Shown piece after piece: positions 41,512 through 51,001 of a stretch of 64,000 bases of DNA (positions are counted from its first letter, which is position 1; the number at the start of each line of letters is the position of its first letter). The position numbers and the translations under genes were made by a program. Source of the stretch: Deltaproteobacteria bacterium (lineage in GTDB: Bacteria > Desulfobacterota > Desulfomonilia > UBA1062); contig JAKPPU010000215.1 of the NCBI GenBank assembly GCA_029547185.1, positions 55,897-119,896 on the forward strand, given 5' to 3'. Under the pieces are notes generated by a model that saw only the letters and a list, made by a program, of their open reading frames with translations, had not been told where the DNA came from and searched no databases.

Positions 41512-43881
41512 ATGCGAGCACAAGCTCAACATATCGTTGAAGGAGAGACCCCCGAGAGATTCATCCGCATCAGGGAAAGATTATTGTCGTCTCCGACACG
41601 GCTCTGTACGGAGCGCGCCGTACTGATTACCGAGTACTTCAAGAAACACGACGACAGGTCCGACCCCTTGGTGATCCGCAAGGCAAAGGCCTTGAGATAC
41701 CTGCTCAGGAATAAATCGGTCCGAATCTTTGATGACGAGCTCATCGTGGGCAATCCCGGGAAGTGGAGAAAATCCGTTCTCATTCAGCCCGAGCTCGCCG
41801 GCGTATTCATGTGCGAAGAGCTTTTGTGGATGGAGAGAAGAAAGACGACGCCCCTTTCCATCTCCTGGCCTAACCGCGCCGAGCTCCTCATTTCCGTGAT
41901 CCCCTACTGGCTTTTCCGGAATATGAACTTTCTCGCCTTCAAGGGGCGCAGACTCCATATGACGCGCTTTTTGAAGGAGCAGCTCACTGCCACAGCGTAT
42001 ATCATCAACGAGTCGGGCGGCATAGGCCACTTTCTTCCCAACTATGAGAAGATGCTCCGCCTGGGCATCAGAGGCTTTCTGGAAGAGATGCAGGGGAAAG
42101 ACAGCGATCTCTCGAGGGCAGCCAGCATCGCGTGCCTGGCGCTTGCAGACTATGCAACGATGCTCTCCGACCAGGCGAAGGCCCTTGCCCTCAGAGAGAA
42201 GAACCCTGCGAGGGCGGACGAGCTGCATGAGATTGCGAGGATATGCAGGAAGGTTCCCATGGAGCCTGCGGAGACCCTGCACGAGGCGCTTCAGTCGATC
42301 TGGCTCACCCATATGGCCGTTTGCTTCGAAGGGCTCAACTCTGCCGTGTCTTTCGGAAGGATCGACCAGTACCTCTATCCCTATTACGAGAATGACATCA
42401 CCAAAGGCCTGATCACGAGAGAAAAGGCCCTCGAGCTCCTGCTCTGCTTCTCGGCCAAGACAACCGAGCATATGTTCCTGACCAGCAGCCGGGCGAGCGA
42501 ATACCACGGCGGATATCTGGTGGCCCAGGCGGCAACCGTCGGCGGGATGGATGCGAAGGGCAGCGATACGGTCAATGACCTCACCTACCTGTTCCTCGAC
42601 GTGATGGAGAAGGCAGGGCTGCGGGATCCGAACTACATGGCGAGGATCCACAAGAATTCTCCTCCCGAGTATGTGAGAAGGGCGGTCGATGTGGCGAGGC
42701 AGGGCAATGCGGTTCCGGGTCTGTTCAATGACGAGGCCGTCATCTCTTCCCTTACGGCCCACGGCTACAGCGAAAGCGACGCGAGGAGCTACGGCATCGT
42801 GGGCTGCGTCGAACCGACAATTCCCGGGAAAAGCTTCTGCTCCACCGATGCGGCCCTTTTCAACCTGCCTCTATGCCTGATCCTGGCGCTCAACCGGGGC
42901 AGACGCTTCGGATCGAAAATCAGACTCGGCGCTCCCACGCCTGATCCCTTGAGCTTTACATCCATGGAAGAGGTGATCGACGCCTTCAGGGTGCAAGTGG
43001 AATTCATGGTCGAGCGGCTGATTACCGACATCCGGCTGATCGAAAAGGGCAACCGTGATTTTCACCCTACTCCTTTTTCTTCCATGCTCGTAGACGGATG
43101 CATCGAAACAGGCAAGGACGTCACGGCAGGCGGGGCGCTCTTCAACTCCAGCGGCATACAGGGAGTCGGTGTCGCAGACACGGCGGATTCCCTTGCTGCG
43201 CTCGAGGATGTGGTCTTTACCAGGAGGCTCTACACCCTTATCCAGGTGATCGAAGCCCTCAAGGACGATTTCTCCCGTGATCCCGCCCTTCAGGCCAGGC
43301 TTTCTTCCGCCCCGAAGTTCGGAAACGACCATGATCTTCCTGATGGGTATGCAAAGCTCGTAACGCGCATGTTCCACGACGCACTCGTACGTCATACCAA
43401 TTCCAGAGGAGGGCCCTACGTTTCAGGCTTCTATTCATCAACCTGCCACGTCGGATTCGGCAACAGGACCGAGGCCCTTCCGAGTGGAAGGAAAAAGGGT
43501 GCTCCCTTTGCAGCGAGCCTCGGCTGCTGCAACGGATACGACAGCCAGGGTCCGACCGCCCTGCTCAATTCCGTCGCCAAGGTCGATCCCGCCCTTTCAC
43601 CGAACGGGTATGCGCTCAACATGCGATTCGACGTGCCGACGCTCAAAGGCGAGAAAGGGCTTGGAACCTTGAAGGCCCTCGCGGAAGGGTTCTTCGGGCA
43701 AGGTGGCATGGAGGTACAGATCAATGTCATCGATCCGGAGATGCTCATCGATGCGAGGGAGCACCCCGGCAAGTATCCCGGCATCGTTGTCAGGGTCGCC
43801 GGGTACTGCGCCTACTTCGACGATCTGCCTCTCTCGGTCAAGGACGAGATCATCAGCAGGACCCGCATCGAGCTGGCCTGA
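41512..43881 (+). CDS. Glycyl radical enzyme 2 (GCVEP type, dehydratase/lyase-like, substrate unknown)
   Basis: A 789-residue glycyl radical enzyme. The active-site cysteine is in VGCVEPTIPG (C432, E434) and the glycyl loop is RVAGYCAYFDDL (G764). GHFLPNYEKML (about 179) and SAVSFGRIDQYLYPYY (about 282) are family landmarks. GCVEP is the motif of the dehydratase/C-N or C-S lyase branch (glycerol, propanediol, hydroxyproline, choline, isethionate enzymes). It lacks choline-type GHV.. aspartate here (GHFLPNYE has N). It has no microcompartment neighbours. AAGGAGG precedes the ATG. It is the last gene of the operon, followed by the terminator at 43938-43972. Confidence 0.9.
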   Translation: MRAQAQHIVEGETPERFIRIRERLLSSPTRLCTERAVLITEYFKKHDDRSDPLVIRKAKALRYLLRNKSVRIFDDELIVGNPGKWRKSVLIQPELAGVFMCEELLWMERRKTTPLSISWPNRAELLISVIPYWLFRNMNFLAFKGRRLHMTRFLKEQLTATAYIINESGGIGHFLPNYEKMLRLGIRGFLEEMQGKDSDLSRAASIACLALADYATMLSDQAKALALREKNPARADELHEIARICRKVPMEPAETLHEALQSIWLTHMAVCFEGLNSAVSFGRIDQYLYPYYENDITKGLITREKALELLLCFSAKTTEHMFLTSSRASEYHGGYLVAQAATVGGMDAKGSDTVNDLTYLFLDVMEKAGLRDPNYMARIHKNSPPEYVRRAVDVARQGNAVPGLFNDEAVISSLTAHGYSESDARSYGIVGCVEPTIPGKSFCSTDAALFNLPLCLILALNRGRRFGSKIRLGAPTPDPLSFTSMEEVIDAFRVQVEFMVERLITDIRLIEKGNRDFHPTPFSSMLVDGCIETGKDVTAGGALFNSSGIQGVGVADTADSLAALEDVVFTRRLYTLIQVIEALKDDFSRDPALQARLSSAPKFGNDHDLPDGYAKLVTRMFHDALVRHTNSRGGPYVSGFYSSTCHVGFGNRTEALPSGRKKGAPFAASLGCCNGYDSQGPTALLNSVAKVDPALSPNGYALNMRFDVPTLKGEKGLGTLKALAEGFFGQGGMEVQINVIDPEMLIDAREHPGKYPGIVVRVAGYCAYFDDLPLSVKDEIISRTRIELA

Positions 43882-43937
43882 GAACGGGTCGGCTCCTGCC
43901 TGACCGACCCTGGGAAGGATCCCATAAGACTTGAAGC

Positions 43938-43972
43938 GATCCGGGCACCCTTGGGCCGGGTGCCCGGATCTT
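43938..43972. terminator. Terminator between glycyl radical operon and gdhA
   Basis: GATCCGGGCACCC (43938-43950) pairs perfectly with GGGTGCCCGGATC (43958-43970), loop of 7, followed by TTGAGG on the plus strand. It lies between two convergent transcripts and may serve both. Confidence 0.65.
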
Positions 43973-44000
43973 GAGGTATGTAGGCAGGTACGTTATTGTC

Positions 44001-45362
<1,362 letters not shown>

Positions 45363-46394
45363 TTACCAGTTATGGTTTGTTTTCTCTTTGCTCATGTCTC
45401 GACAGGCCTGGGCAAAGGGCTTGAGCAAACTGAAGTCCATGACGGTCGACATGGCGAAATTCTCACCGCCGATGCCCAATTCCTTGGCAGAAGCCACAGG
45501 GTTAAGCCCCCCGACCAAGATCATGCCCACCTTGTTGACGTCCACCGGCACCTGACACACGGTTTCGCCCATCTTCCCGATGGCCAGCATGCCGCGCAAC
45601 CCTACCTTTGCCAGCTTGTCCACTATTTCTATGACGCTCTCCCTGCAGATGCCGGTCACTTCCCGGAAGTTTGCAAGTATCTTTCCTTCGCCCGTAGTGA
45701 CCGCCTCGCGGACTGAGGTCATCTTTGCGCTGATGAAGGCCTCTGATGGATCGAGGGAGGTGCCGGAGTAATGAATGAGCTCGACGAATCGAGTCGGCCT
45801 CTTGTCCTGTACCTGGAGAATTCCCCCGAACTTCGAGTCCATCGGAATTCCCTGTTTCAGGAGAACGCCGTTGAACACAATGCTGCATACGGTTGCAAAA
45901 CCGACATATCCTGCAGGTACATGCATGTCCCCCAAAAAGCACCCGGCCTTCGCGATATGGACCAGGTCGCTGACACACATGCCTGCATGGAAGGCTTCTT
46001 TCATCTCGGAGAGGGCCTGCGGAAACACCTTCTCGGGAAACAGGGTTATGTTAACCGGAACCAGGCCTTTACCCGTGTTTACATCGAAGGTCGTCTTGTA
46101 GGAGAGAATCTCGATGCGGGAAATGGCGTAACCCACCTTGTCCTGCACCCGCGCATTGCGCAGCTCTTCTATCCCTTTGTCGGTGATGATCCTGCCGTCG
46201 CGCCTTCCCACCAGGTCTGTCAATCCCCGCTGGTCCATGAACTGGAGGTGATAGCGTACGGCGCGTTCACTCAGGGAGATGCCGTGGTCTCTCATCTTAC
46301 GGGCGATTATCCGTGCACCGAGAGGCTGCCCTGCCTGATTGAGGATCCTCAGTATGACCATGCTCTTTCTCTCAATTTCATCATAGGTAAACAT
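45363..46394 (-). CDS. NrpR-like (DUF128) nitrogen regulator
   Basis: A 343-residue regulator. Its N-terminal winged helix (about 1-75: MVILRILNQAGQPLGARIIARKMRDHGISLSERAVRYHLQFMDQRGLTD) is the NrpR type, with GRRDGRIITDKGIEELR just after. The rest is one DUF128 domain, with YVGFATVCSIVFNGVLLKQGIPMDSKFGG (about 170-198) and GMILVGGLNPVASAKELGI near the end. In methanogens NrpR has one or two DUF128 domains and represses nitrogen genes when 2-oxoglutarate is low. A single-domain bacterial version beside gdhA fits the same role. GAGGGGTG precedes the ATG at 46394. It is the promoter-proximal gene of the pair. Confidence 0.88.
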   Translation of the reverse strand: MFTYDEIERKSMVILRILNQAGQPLGARIIARKMRDHGISLSERAVRYHLQFMDQRGLTDLVGRRDGRIITDKGIEELRNARVQDKVGYAISRIEILSYKTTFDVNTGKGLVPVNITLFPEKVFPQALSEMKEAFHAGMCVSDLVHIAKAGCFLGDMHVPAGYVGFATVCSIVFNGVLLKQGIPMDSKFGGILQVQDKRPTRFVELIHYSGTSLDPSEAFISAKMTSVREAVTTGEGKILANFREVTGICRESVIEIVDKLAKVGLRGMLAIGKMGETVCQVPVDVNKVGMILVGGLNPVASAKELGIGGENFAMSTVMDFSLLKPFAQACRDMSKEKTNHNW

Positions 46395-46415
46395 ATGCAC
46401 CCCTCGGGATATTTG

Positions 46416-46429
46416 GGTTATCGGCAACC
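46416..46429 (-). promoter_or_regulatory. Candidate NrpR-like operator, GGTT-N6-AACC
   Basis: GGTT (46416-46419), six bases, AACC (46426-46429), 21 bp upstream of the regulator start. The layout (four-base arms, six-base gap) is that of archaeal NrpR operators, GGAA-N6-TTCC or GGTA-N6-TACC. It is suited to autoregulation of the regulator-gdhA transcript. Confidence 0.5.
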
Positions 46430-46817
46430 TTTTTCCGTAAATGAATACATCCCGCCCTTGCCGATGTCAACAGAAAAAAGGATGATGCCACTGAATATAT
46501 TGGATAATATGGACACGGGCCGATTTCCTGTGCCGGAAATGCCTGCCGAAATAAACCTGCCTTCTCGGGAATAAGGGAACAAGGAAAGGAAACACGCCAG
46601 TTCCCTATGCTGTTATTAAGGCAATAAATGACTTTTTTCCCATATGTTTCATCCTCTCAATGCCTTTACGGATATTTTGCATTCACTTTAAGGTTGTTTG
46701 ACATTCTCTTTTGGATAATTGTGGCATGCCCTTAGCTTCGATGGAGTCTTTACGCGAATTGAGTGAATATAGGACAGGGATATTGTTTACTTATAATCAA
46801 TCAGTGAGGAGGCCGGC
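46430..46817. other. Divergent intergenic region with an inverted repeat
   Basis: About 390 bp between the regulator (minus) and radical SAM gene (plus). AGGGAAC (46574-46580) and GTTCCCT (46600-46606) form an inverted repeat with 19 bp between, possibly a second binding site. A TATAAT at 46792-46797 lies shortly before the radical SAM gene but lacks a good -35. Nothing else is seen. Confidence 0.4.
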
Positions 46818-48410
46818 ATGAAAATGCTGCTTCTTTATCCGGAGATCCCCGACACCTTCTGGAGCTTCAGGCATGCGCTCAGGTTCATTTCGAAAAAAGC
46901 GGCATTCCCGCCGCTGGGTCTCCTCACCATTGCCGCAATGATGCCTCATGATTGGGAGAAGCGTCTCCTCGACATGAATGTGCGGAGGCTCCATGACTCC
47001 GATCTTGCCTGGGCGGATTATGTATGGATCAGCGCCATGCACGTCCAGAGAGAATCGGCTGCAGAGGTCATTGCACGATGCAGGCGTCTCGGGGTAAAGG
47101 TAATCGCCGGCGGTCCGTATTTCACGACCTCTGCCGATGACTTTGCAGATGTAGATCATAGGGTCCTGGGAGAGGCCGAGACAATCCTGCCTGAGCTCTT
47201 CAACGATATCAGCAGTGGGATGCCGAAGCCTTCCTACTCCTCTGCCGACCACCCTGATCTCTCATTGGCACCCATCCCTCAGTGGGACCTCATCAACTTC
47301 CGGGATTACGATTCGATGCTCCTCCAGTTCTCCCGAGGTTGTCCCTTTGACTGCGAGTTCTGCGATATCGTGGTCTTAAACGGCAGGAAGCAGAGGACAA
47401 AATCCCCTGAACAGTTCATCAGGGAGATCGACTCTCTCTACCGGATGAACTGGAAGGGATCAGTGTTCATCGTGGACGACAACTTCATCGGATCGAAATC
47501 AAAGGTCAAGGAGATGCTGCGTTCACTGGGAAAATGGATGGATAGAAACGGAAGACCCTTCCACTTCTTTACCGAGACATCCATCAACCTCGCCGAAGAT
47601 GAGGAGCTCATGTCGCTCATGGCGTATGCGGGATTCAACAAGGTATTTGTCGGCATCGAAACCCCGAACATCGAAAGCCTCAAAGAGACCAACAAGCATC
47701 AGAATACAAAGAAGGATCTCCTCGAGGCCGTAAAGACCATTCAGCGAAACGGCATGGAGGTCATGGGAGGATTCATCGTGGGCTTCGATAACGACCCAGA
47801 GAACATCTTCGAGAGGCAGATCGGCTTCATTCAGTCGAGCGGTATATCCGTGGCCATGGTGGGAATACTCAACGCGCTGCCCGGAACAAAGCTCTGGAAA
47901 CGCCTGGGGAAAGAGGGACGGCTCATGGGGGAAGGGAGCGGAAACAACACCGCTTCTTCGATCAACTTCATTCCCAAGATGGGTATCGACAAACTCGCTC
48001 GTGGATACCGGCAGGTCGTGGAAACCATCTATTCCCCCGAGTTCTATTACCGGAGATGCCTCACCTTCTTGAAAGGATACCGCCAGAAGACGGCCTCGAA
48101 GATCCAGCTATCGGGGATCGGAGCCTTCTTCAAGGGTCTCTGGCATATGGGCATCAAGAACGAAGAAGGGTTCAGGAGATGCTTCTGGAAGCTCCTCATA
48201 CGAAGCCTCCTCATCAATCCGAAGACCTTCGGTGAGGCCGTACGCCTCCTCATCGTGGGCATCCATTTCCGCAAGTCCATGTGCAGCCTACAAACACCAC
48301 TTACTAACCAGCCTTTCAGCTGGGGGGGAGCAGGCACCTGCAGGGCAGAGCCCTTTCCTCCTCCCCGGGGCCGAGTCAAGCAGCCGGACCCGCAAAACGG
48401 ATATTCCTGA
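46818..48410 (+). CDS. Radical SAM protein with B12-binding and DUF4070 domains
   Basis: A 530-residue protein. Residues about 1-140 resemble a cobalamin-binding Rossmann domain (KMLLLYPEIPDTFWSF; VKVIAGGPYFT near 95). The radical SAM core (about 175-390) has CPFDCEFC (about 176-183). DUF4070 follows (about 395-500: SPEFYYRRCLTFLKGY). Such proteins include the hopanoid methylase/HpnJ-like group and methylthiotransferase-like enzymes; the SAM plus B12 combination suggests methylation of an unactivated carbon, substrate unknown. The last about 40 residues look like low-complexity run-on. Upstream is AGTGAGGAGG. It is divergent from the NrpR-like gene. Confidence 0.88.
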   Translation: MKMLLLYPEIPDTFWSFRHALRFISKKAAFPPLGLLTIAAMMPHDWEKRLLDMNVRRLHDSDLAWADYVWISAMHVQRESAAEVIARCRRLGVKVIAGGPYFTTSADDFADVDHRVLGEAETILPELFNDISSGMPKPSYSSADHPDLSLAPIPQWDLINFRDYDSMLLQFSRGCPFDCEFCDIVVLNGRKQRTKSPEQFIREIDSLYRMNWKGSVFIVDDNFIGSKSKVKEMLRSLGKWMDRNGRPFHFFTETSINLAEDEELMSLMAYAGFNKVFVGIETPNIESLKETNKHQNTKKDLLEAVKTIQRNGMEVMGGFIVGFDNDPENIFERQIGFIQSSGISVAMVGILNALPGTKLWKRLGKEGRLMGEGSGNNTASSINFIPKMGIDKLARGYRQVVETIYSPEFYYRRCLTFLKGYRQKTASKIQLSGIGAFFKGLWHMGIKNEEGFRRCFWKLLIRSLLINPKTFGEAVRLLIVGIHFRKSMCSLQTPLTNQPFSWGGAGTCRAEPFPPPRGRVKQPDPQNGYS

Positions 48411-48479
48411 TCCGGGATATCCCTCATCAGATGGACAAGGGCTCACTCCTTGATATATAGAGTGTAAAGGGGGGTGAAT

Positions 48480-49334
48480 ATGGTGCCTTATCATGAGCAG
48501 GTGACTGATCTCATCCGGCGGAGAAGATCGTGGAGAAGTTACCTGGAAAGACCTCTTTCGCCCGGGCAGATCGGGCAGATAAACAGGTTCATCGAGTCCA
48601 TGGATCCCCCGCCGTTCGGAACAAACCTCCGTTTCGGGCTCGTCGATGCGCACCTGCCTGAGAAAAAAAGGATGCCCGGCACATACGGCATCATCAAGGG
48701 AGCACGGCACATCCTTGTAGGGGCCATGACATCTTCTCCCATGGATTTCGAGGACTTCGGATATTCCTTTGAGTCGATCATCCTTTTCTGTACAGAGCTG
48801 GGCCTGGGAACATGCTGGATGGGCGGCACCTTCAACCGCACCCTTTTCGGCCTCTTGATCGGTCTCAAAGACGGAGAAACCATCCCTGCCGTGAGCCCGG
48901 TCGGCGAGCCTGCTTCCTCACGCTCCCTTCTTGACTCCCTCTTCGTCTTAAGTGCCGGATCGAAGAGCCGGAAACCGTTTCCCGAGCTGTTCTTCTCCCG
49001 GGACTTTTCAACTCCCATGAGCGAGCCGCAGGCCGGTGAGTATGCGCAGGCTCTCGAGATGGTGAGGCTTGCCCCTTCAGCCGCGAACAAGCAGCCCTGG
49101 AGGATCGTGGCTGCAGGGGACAGCTTCCACTTTTTCCTTGCCCGTTCAACAGCATACAGAAAGATTTTCCCCGAAGCTGACCTTCAGCGCATCGATATGG
49201 GAATCGCCATGTTCCATTTCGAGTCCGCAGCCCGTGCCTCGGGTCTTGCCGGGTCCTGGCAGAGAATGGATGCCTCGCATGGGATATGCCTGCCTCGAAA
49301 CGTCGAATATCGGATAAGCTGGGTTGCAGCATAA
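48480..49334 (+). CDS. Nitroreductase family protein
   Basis: A 284-residue flavin-dependent nitroreductase-like protein. An RRRRSWRSYLERPL opening (about 12-25) is the family arginine/serine FMN contact. GYSFESIILFCTELGLGTCWMGGTF (about 95-119) and a C-terminal LAPSAANKQPWRIV (about 197-210) are also typical. There are two TM-like segments only in appearance; the protein is likely soluble. The second half repeats nitroreductase-like elements, as in the TM-nitroreductase group. The ATG at 48480 follows AAAGGGGGG. It is 69 bp after the radical SAM gene and 15 bp before the methyltransferase gene, so one transcript is plausible. Confidence 0.85.
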   Translation: MVPYHEQVTDLIRRRRSWRSYLERPLSPGQIGQINRFIESMDPPPFGTNLRFGLVDAHLPEKKRMPGTYGIIKGARHILVGAMTSSPMDFEDFGYSFESIILFCTELGLGTCWMGGTFNRTLFGLLIGLKDGETIPAVSPVGEPASSRSLLDSLFVLSAGSKSRKPFPELFFSRDFSTPMSEPQAGEYAQALEMVRLAPSAANKQPWRIVAAGDSFHFFLARSTAYRKIFPEADLQRIDMGIAMFHFESAARASGLAGSWQRMDASHGICLPRNVEYRISWVAA

Positions 49335-49349
49335 GAGAGGAGGAAAAGA

Positions 49350-50051
49350 GTGGAAATTATCTATGGAAAGAATCCGGTGTTCGAAGCTCTGTCTGCAGGC
49401 AGGAGAACCGTTTATGAGATACTCGTCGCACGGCAGAACTACGACGAGATAGCGGGTGCAGCCCGGAAAACTCCCATCCAGACCCTTTCGAAGAAGGAGC
49501 TCGATGCCATGGCAAAAACCACTTTCCATCAGGGTATCATTGCCAAGGTATCTCCCTACCCTTACGCCCCGCTGGCAGACATACTCGAGAAGAAGGTCGC
49601 GGTCCTTCTCGATTCCATCGAGGATCCCCAGAATACGGGATCCATCATACGCACCGCATACGCCCTGGCAGAGGCGGGCATCATCATCCCCGAAGACAGG
49701 GCGGCTCATATCACCCCTGCCGTTGTCAAGGCCTCGGCAGGTGCTGCAGAGCACGCATCCGTCGTGCGGGTGAAAAACTTGAGGATGTCGTGCAAGGAGC
49801 TCAAAAAGGCGGGCTTCTGGATAATAGGCCTCGAGGCAGAGGCTTCGATGTCCATCACCGAAGTGCCTTCCTACGACAAGATTGCACTGCTTTTGGGGGG
49901 AGAAGATATCGGCGTCCGCTCCGGCCTCATGAAAGAGGCGGACCTCATGGCACACATTCCCATGAAGGGATCCTTCAACTCCCTCAATGTCTCGCAGAGC
50001 GCAGCCATCGGGCTCTACGAGCTCGTCGTCAGGAGATCGGCTTCTTCATAG
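49350..50051 (+). CDS. TrmH/SpoU-family RNA 2'-O-methyltransferase (RlmB-like)
   Basis: A 233-residue SPOUT methyltransferase. The N-terminal substrate-binding part begins MEIIYGKNPVFEALSAG, typical of RlmB. The three motifs are present: VLLDSIEDPQNTGSIIRTA (about 90-108), LLLGGEDIGVR (about 176-186) and IPMKGSFNSLNVSQSAAIGLYEL (about 204-225). It is expected to methylate a guanosine ribose in 23S rRNA or a related RNA. The start is GTG with GAGAGGAGG upstream. It lies 18 bp or so before fdhD. Confidence 0.93.
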   Translation: MEIIYGKNPVFEALSAGRRTVYEILVARQNYDEIAGAARKTPIQTLSKKELDAMAKTTFHQGIIAKVSPYPYAPLADILEKKVAVLLDSIEDPQNTGSIIRTAYALAEAGIIIPEDRAAHITPAVVKASAGAAEHASVVRVKNLRMSCKELKKAGFWIIGLEAEASMSITEVPSYDKIALLLGGEDIGVRSGLMKEADLMAHIPMKGSFNSLNVSQSAAIGLYELVVRRSASS

Positions 50052-50084
50052 ACCCTTTGAGAATCGGATATGGTGAGGTATGCC

Positions 50085-50846
50085 ATGAATGGAGAAGAAA
50101 CACTCGACAGGGCTTTCGAGACCGTGGAATGCATCGCCTTCTCTGGTGAAGGCTTCCGTGAGGACAGGCAGGAAGTCTGTACCGAGGACATCGTGGTGAT
50201 CACGCTGAACGGCAGGCCGATCGTCACCCAGGTGGCAACGGCTGCACAGCTCGAAGAGCTCGGTGCGGGATTCGTCATCAGCCAGGGTCTGGCAACACGC
50301 ATCGAGGAAGTCCGGGTGGAAGGACTGACCATACATGTGAGAGCCCCCGAACGAAGTGAGGCCGTACACTCAATTATCGAATCCTGCGGAGGAGCTATGG
50401 GCAACATGCTCGTATCCCCTGTGAAGAGTTCGCTGGTCATCGATAAGGGTCTCGTATTCACGGTGATATCCCATATCGTATCCAGCCTCTGGGAAAAGAC
50501 CGGCGGCGCCCACTGCTCTGTTCTGTTTTCCGAAGGCCGTCTCGTCGCCAAGAGCAGCGACATCGGCAGGCACAACACCGTTGACAAGGTGATAGGCTTT
50601 GCAGCGCTTGGCAGCGTGGACCTCTCGAAGTGCATCCTCGGATGCACCGGCAGACAGCCCCTGGGCATGATCACGAAGGCTGCCAATGCAGGAATCCCTA
50701 TCGTGGTAAGCAAGGCGGCAACGACGAGCAGAGGGATCGAGCAGGCGAAAAAGGCCGGGATAACGCTCGTGGGCCGGGTCAAACCCGGCAGTTTCTGCGT
50801 TTACTCTCACCCGGAGCGCATAGAAGGTCTTCAGGGCAGCAGGTAA
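50085..50846 (+). CDS. fdhD: Formate dehydrogenase accessory sulfurtransferase FdhD
   Basis: A 253-residue FdhD. TEDIVVITLNGRPIVT (about 33-48), ELGAGFVISQGL, GGAHCSVLF (about 165), KSSDIGRHNTVDKVIG and GRQPLGMITKAANAGIP are all family stretches. FdhD transfers sulfur from IscS to the molybdenum cofactor of formate dehydrogenase through a CxxC loop. Here the loop reads ESCGGAMGN, keeping only the first cysteine, which is unusual. The ATG at 50085 follows GTGAGGT; another in-frame ATG lies five codons upstream (50070). It suggests that the host has a formate dehydrogenase elsewhere, consistent with glycyl radical and syntrophic metabolism. Confidence 0.92.
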   Translation: MNGEETLDRAFETVECIAFSGEGFREDRQEVCTEDIVVITLNGRPIVTQVATAAQLEELGAGFVISQGLATRIEEVRVEGLTIHVRAPERSEAVHSIIESCGGAMGNMLVSPVKSSLVIDKGLVFTVISHIVSSLWEKTGGAHCSVLFSEGRLVAKSSDIGRHNTVDKVIGFAALGSVDLSKCILGCTGRQPLGMITKAANAGIPIVVSKAATTSRGIEQAKKAGITLVGRVKPGSFCVYSHPERIEGLQGSR

Positions 50847-51001
50847 GCGGCACTGTGAAAGGTGGCCGTCTGGCACAGGCTCATGAGATGATATTTTTAC
50901 CGGAAACCCCACAGGGGGTATTGCGGTGTCCGCTTCTCACCAGGCATCTTACGGGCTATATCGCTCTAGCGAAGATAAATGAATTTTCCGAATAGAGGAG
51001 G

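Noticed and set aside
41581..42762. A 393-codon minus-strand open frame
   Set aside because: Antisense to glycyl radical enzyme 2, whose catalytic motifs are certain.
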